NCBI GenBank assembly: GCA_032716605.1
Contig: CM064552.1
Location: 15,702,525 to 15,766,524, forward strand
Reading direction: 5' to 3'
Length of the DNA: 64,000 nucleotides
From: Paralithodes platypus
Lineage: Eukaryota; Arthropoda; Malacostraca; Decapoda; Lithodidae
Shown here in pieces: positions 60,780-64,000 of this stretch. Both the position numbers and the translations under genes were made by a program. Each line of letters starts with the position of its first letter. The stretch's first letter is position 1. The notes beneath the pieces are model-generated. The model saw only the letters and a program-made list of their open reading frames with translations. It ran no database searches and was not told the origin of the DNA.

Positions 60780-60975
60780 TTTAGCTGAATAATACTGGCC
60801 TGTGATAGTTGGACATACAAACTAACCGTAGGAGGGATCTATGGGAGTCGCAGCGTTTATTATTATCGAATTCACCCCATTTATTGGTAGAAGTCCTCCC
60901 TAAGATATCTCAAATCGTTAGGATTAACAAGCATAATACAAAGAGAGGCGTCCTTTTATTGAAAGGGTTAATCGT
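60780..60975. mobile_element. Family B-related element
   Basis: AGCTGAATAATACTGGCC, GTAGGAGGGATCTATGGGAG, GAAGTCCTCCCTAAGATATC and CGTCCTTTTATTGAAAGGGT then TAATC follow family B order. Confidence 0.5.
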
Positions 60976-61027
60976 GTGGCGGTAGTTAGAGCACAGTAAA
61001 ACAAATATAAATTGGATGTTGTATTCT

Positions 61028-61029
<2 letters not shown>

Positions 61030-61090
<61 letters not shown>
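61030..61090. repeat. (GT)n, about 30 repeats
   Basis: Clean GT run. Confidence 0.98.
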
Positions 61091-61091
<1 letters not shown>

Positions 61092-61219
61092 ACAAGCGGT
61101 GGTGTGGTTAAAGGTACAACATTGACAAGATATGTAGGTTTGCAGGTACACGAGGTTTTGAGCGACAGTTTAAGTGTACACAGCTACAAACCTCTTTAAA
61201 ATACGTTGAAATAGAGTGT

Positions 61220-61256
61220 TTTGGGTTAGGTAAGTTAGGTTAGGTTAAGTTTTATC
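61220..61256. repeat. TTAGG-like tract
   Basis: TTGGGTTAGGTAAGTTAGG and TTAGGTTAAGTTT: short degenerate telomere-type repeats. Confidence 0.5.
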
Positions 61257-61649
61257 TAGAGAGTTGTATTTAGGTCTAAATATCGAAAAATTTACTCGTA
61301 AGCATACATAATGAACGTTTGTACCGATAAACACACCACCGCTCGTGTGTGTGTGTGTGTTACTCAGTTACTTGTTCGTCAAGGGGAATCCACGCAATAC
61401 GAGCTAAGCTCATTATTATCGCACCTCCTTAACTGGGAATGTATTGCGTGAAATGCATGTTAAGTGTTTTATGTACTGTTGGAATGGCTGTGGATGTGTG
61501 TGTAGTCTGTATTTAGCCAATTGGCGACATCGGAAACGAAGGCTTAGGGTGGATCTGTATGGTACCCTTCTCACTATAGACGGTACCGTCTCGCCCGAAG
61601 GCATAGGTAGCCATCAGCTTAGGTGAACCATATGATACCCATCTCGCCT

Positions 61650-61838
61650 TGTACCATTTTTGCCAACCCCAGATGGGACGTCACAACGTCGTCCACTTAT
61701 TCCAGGTACCTATTTACAGCTAGGTGAACTGAGGCTAACACATGAAAGGAGACAAGCCCCATTTGTCTCCGCCCGGCCGGGGATTGAACCCCCGACCCCT
61801 CGTGTGTGAGACGAGAGCTCTACCTACTAGGCTACGGG

Positions 61839-61840
<2 letters not shown>
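61650..61840 (-). mobile_element. tRNA-derived SINE, second family, with a well-folded head
   Basis: On the minus strand 61840-61770 folds as a tRNA: AGCCCG at the 5' side with CGGGC at the 3' side, CCTAGTAGGTAGAGC (D arm with A box), the stem CTCGT / ACGAG around the loop CTCACAC (triplet CAC at the anticodon position, as in Val), and GGGGGTTCAATCCCCGG (T arm with B box). A body with GGAGACAAATGGGGC and the core GTTCACCTAGCTGTAAATAG, GTACCTGG follows. A lone tRNA would not carry this body, and the truncated copy at 57085 shares the core. Confidence 0.75.
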
Positions 61841-61884
<44 letters not shown>

Positions 61885-61906
61885 ATAATAATAATAATAA
61901 TAAACG

Positions 61907-61935
<29 letters not shown>
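61841..61935. repeat. (GT)n(AAT)n(GT)n compound microsatellite
   Basis: GT run, seven AAT units, GT run. Directly abuts the tRNA-like end of the SINE. Confidence 0.95.
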
Positions 61936-61937
<2 letters not shown>

Positions 61938-62099
61938 GTAAGGTGAGTGAAATATTGAGCCGGTAGCTAAAATATAAAAACCCATATACAAAAAGCAGCT
62001 AAATGTTTCCCTAATTGTGGGGCCTACATGAAGCCTTCCGATTAACCCAGCCCGCCCCATTATTCTGCGTCAGGGTTCGGGCCCCGGCGGTGTCTGAAG

Positions 62100-62400
62100 C
62101 GATACAAGTTGACGGTATACGAAATGAGGCACGCTAAAACAAATAATAATAATCAAACAAATAAAATTAAATACACAAACAAATATGTACATAGATAAAT
62201 AAATAGAAAAAATTAATTTATAAATAAATAGGTAGATAGACAAATAAATTAACAATAACAAAGTATATATATAAATATTAATAAATAGTAATGATAATAA
62301 CAAATAAAACAATAAATAAATACAATAAGTAAATTAATAAAATAAAATAAAATAAATAATAAGTAAATACAATCAAACTAAAATAACTAAACAGCTATAA
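62100..62400. repeat. AAAT/AAATA-rich low-complexity region
   Basis: Many ATAAATAAAT and AATAAATAAT repeats, strongly AT-rich; short ORFs here are compositional. Confidence 0.75.
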
Positions 62401-62534
62401 TATAATAAAGTTGTTGGCACTGCTATAACACCAAGGGTCTAGAAAGGGTATGAACAAGGTACACATTATACTGTACAATCCTTGGGTATATTGATGGTGA
62501 TTTACCTTTGTATCCCTGTATCAGCCGAGTTTAA

Positions 62535-63172
62535 GAGAGATTTTTAGCTTGCTCCCTAGAATCCCATCAAGCTTAAGGGGGGTCACCTGATTTTGTTTTA
62601 TCTTTCTCTCCTTTTCTCTCTTTCCCTGGCTTGTATCCATTCGGCCGCATTCAGCCAACTGTTTTAAGACGTTTAACCCCATCCAGGTGTCGATTTCTTC
62701 CTGGCGAGCGATGAGCAAGCCAGCATTGTATGGAGATATCCGGCTTCGCCGGAGACATTTTTCTATCGACAAATTTACAAATTTAGCTTGCTGTCAAAAC
62801 AAATAAAATATATAAATGCTGGCTCGCTACCGCTCACCAGGAAAATATTGACACCTGGATGGGGGTAAACGTCTTAAAACAGTAGGCTGAATGGGGCCGA
62901 ATTGATACAAGCCAAAGAGAGAGAGAGGGAGAGAAAGAGGAAAAAAAAAGCGAGGTGGGCTCCCTTAAAATAATACTCGCCAGACCACCCTTCGAGATAA
63001 ATGGGTTGATTCCTCCTAATTGCAGGCTCGCTCTTGCTCGCCAGGATAAAAAAATACGAAAAAAAGGGCACGAAAGATCTTAAAATCGCTAAACAAATGG
63101 GACATAATGTCTTAAAATATCAAAACTAATGGGACTTAACATGAGGGAGAAGGGGTCCAAAAACCTCCGTCC
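62535..63172 (-). mobile_element. Family A copy split by a nested TTAA fold-back
   Basis: The left piece TAGCTTGCTCCCTAGAATCC with CATCAAGC and the right piece (CTTCGAGATAAATGGG, GCAGGCTCGCTCTTGCTCGC, GAGGGAGAAGGGGTCC) are one reverse-oriented family A copy. Outer flanks are TTAA (62531-62534) and TAAA (63173-63176). Confidence 0.7.
62577..62964. mobile_element. TTAA-flanked long fold-back (partner of 54084-54432)
   Basis: GGGGGGTCACCTG start, TATCCATTCGGCCGCATTCA and GGTGTCGATTTCTTCCTGGC in the left arm, their inverse in the right arm, GAGGTGGGCTCCC end. TTAA at 62573-62576 and 62965-62968. The centre still has a CCGGCTTCGCCGG hairpin. Confidence 0.8.
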
Positions 63173-63219
63173 TAAATAGTCCATGCTATCCCGAACTGAA
63201 TCGAACCAACCTATTAATT

Positions 63220-63430
63220 CGCTACCTATAGTCGGAATATTTTCAGGTGATGGTAGATGGTCTTGTCCTCATTTTGTTTACTCGGCTATTATGATGATTT
63301 AGAAGCGAATCATGCGGCTAATTATGAAAACTTGGTATTTCTATGTTGCAGACACAGTCATTTCATAGGTTTTCATTAATTATCGAGAAATCAGTTGCTA
63401 AGGGATTCAATTTACCACCAGCTGGTGGGT
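63220..63430. mobile_element. Family E fold-back element
   Basis: CTATAGTCGGAATATTTTCA, GGTGATGGTAGATGG at the left and ATTCAATTTACCACCAGCTG at the right; order as in 59945-60180. Confidence 0.65.
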
Positions 63431-63470
63431 GTGTGTGTGTGTGTGTGTGTGTGGGTGTGTGTGTGTGTTA
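63426..63470. repeat. (GT)n microsatellite
   Basis: GT run with one GGGT interruption, at the end of the family E copy. Confidence 0.95.
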
Positions 63471-63534
63471 CCTGCTATACATCAAAATTGAGTTCCGGGT
63501 ACTCTAATTTGTGCAGTTGGGTATGAAACCATCT

Positions 63535-63625
63535 TGTATAATTATATGTATGTATGTAAACTATGTATATACTCAGGCACACCTGGGGGTGGCCGACTCG
63601 AGACAGAGCCCGAACAGAAACAACA
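63535..63625 (-). mobile_element. LINE 3'-end fragment (family of 19812-21635)
   Basis: The minus strand reads TTTCTGTTCGGGCTCTGTCT, CGAGTCGGCCACCCCCAGGT, CTGAGTATATACATAG: the same 3' end as at 56800-56870, reversed. Confidence 0.65.
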
Positions 63626-64000
63626 TTCAAAGTTCCAATTCTTAGGGTCAGGGACCACTTTCGCGTTCCCTCACCCCTTACTCTGTCTCGTCTAGTAAGT
63701 GAATTTTACAATGGGAGGAGGATTCCTAGCCACCCGCCCCCGAAGTAGGAACAGAAGTACAGGAAAAGAGAAACAAATGAAGGGTAATTGGTGACTTTGA
63801 CCAAGATGTTATATGCATGTCTGCTAAATATCACCTATAAATCAAGACTAATACACAACAAAATCAAAATAGTGGCTACCATCAGACACATTGTATTCAG
63901 CCTAGAAAGGAACTCTCAGCCAATATCCAATAAAGACATTGTTTTATATACCGGTACCTGCAGTAGTTCTTCTTAAGTTTGATTTTCAGTATTGATTTCG
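63626..64000. other. No gene recognised
   Basis: No motif or repeat family seen before the window ends. Confidence 0.4.

Noticed and set aside
61770..61840. tRNA-Val(CAC) gene
   Set aside because: Folds fairly well, but it continues into a SINE body with a core shared at 57153, and it abuts a microsatellite.
1..64000. Endogenous viral sequence
   Set aside because: No capsid, polymerase or envelope-type motifs were seen; all RT found is of the non-LTR type.

Overview
The window looks like non-coding, repeat-dense chromosomal DNA from an arthropod, most plausibly a decapod crustacean. This is an inference. It rests on the very high load of (TA)n, (CA)n and GATA microsatellites, short interstitial TTAGG/CCTAA tracts (the arthropod telomere motif), non-LTR retrotransposons with an esterase-type ORF1, a BED/hAT transposon, tRNA-derived SINEs and many short fold-back (MITE-like) elements. 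I see no operon, no bacterial gene and no recognisable multi-exon host gene. Almost every coding-looking stretch belongs to a mobile element or is a stop-free tandem repeat.

Layout. 0-6.7 kb: a 53-bp tandem array, a 30-bp tandem array seeded inside a duplicated element, and nested fold-back elements. 6.75-12.6 kb: one very large 18-bp minisatellite, split at 7.64-9.07 kb by a 1.4-kb unique segment that has a TATA box and an arthropod initiator and may be a solo LTR. 12.6-24.3 kb: microsatellites, SINEs, two copies of a jockey-like LINE 3' end and a decayed LINE with a single Trp-to-stop change. 24.4-29.1 kb (minus strand): a CR1-type LINE with two intact ORFs, SGNH-esterase ORF1 and endonuclease plus reverse transcriptase ORF2. 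30.0-34.9 kb (plus strand): a second CR1-like LINE with a 2A-like motif and PHD-type fingers in ORF1. It is broken by stops, has YADN in place of YADD, and carries a 350-bp TTAA-flanked fold-back insertion. 35-37.7 kb: a third LINE family whose RT core is repeated three times. 38.8-39.3 kb: a palindrome with perfect 185-bp arms. 41.4-43.3 kb: an element with PIF/Harbinger-like ends.

44.65-48.77 kb is a hAT transposon with matching 16-bp ends and a decayed BED-zinc-finger transposase. Between its ends, on the opposite strand, sits an intact, intronless 311-codon ORF with a Y-box-type cold-shock domain and an unusual acidic C-terminal half. This is the best single candidate for something new. 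49-64 kb: dense fold-back families, SINEs and microsatellites, many nested in one another.

Two short families dominate the background. Family A is about 330-390 bp, is flanked by TTAA and usually has a CGGCCTTCGGCCGG hairpin at its centre. Family B is about 210 bp and palindromic, with TTAACCC ends. Family A copies repeatedly sit in TTAA sites inside or at the ends of family B copies, so the relative order of insertions can be read directly. Homology calls come from reading motifs by eye; no database search was possible.
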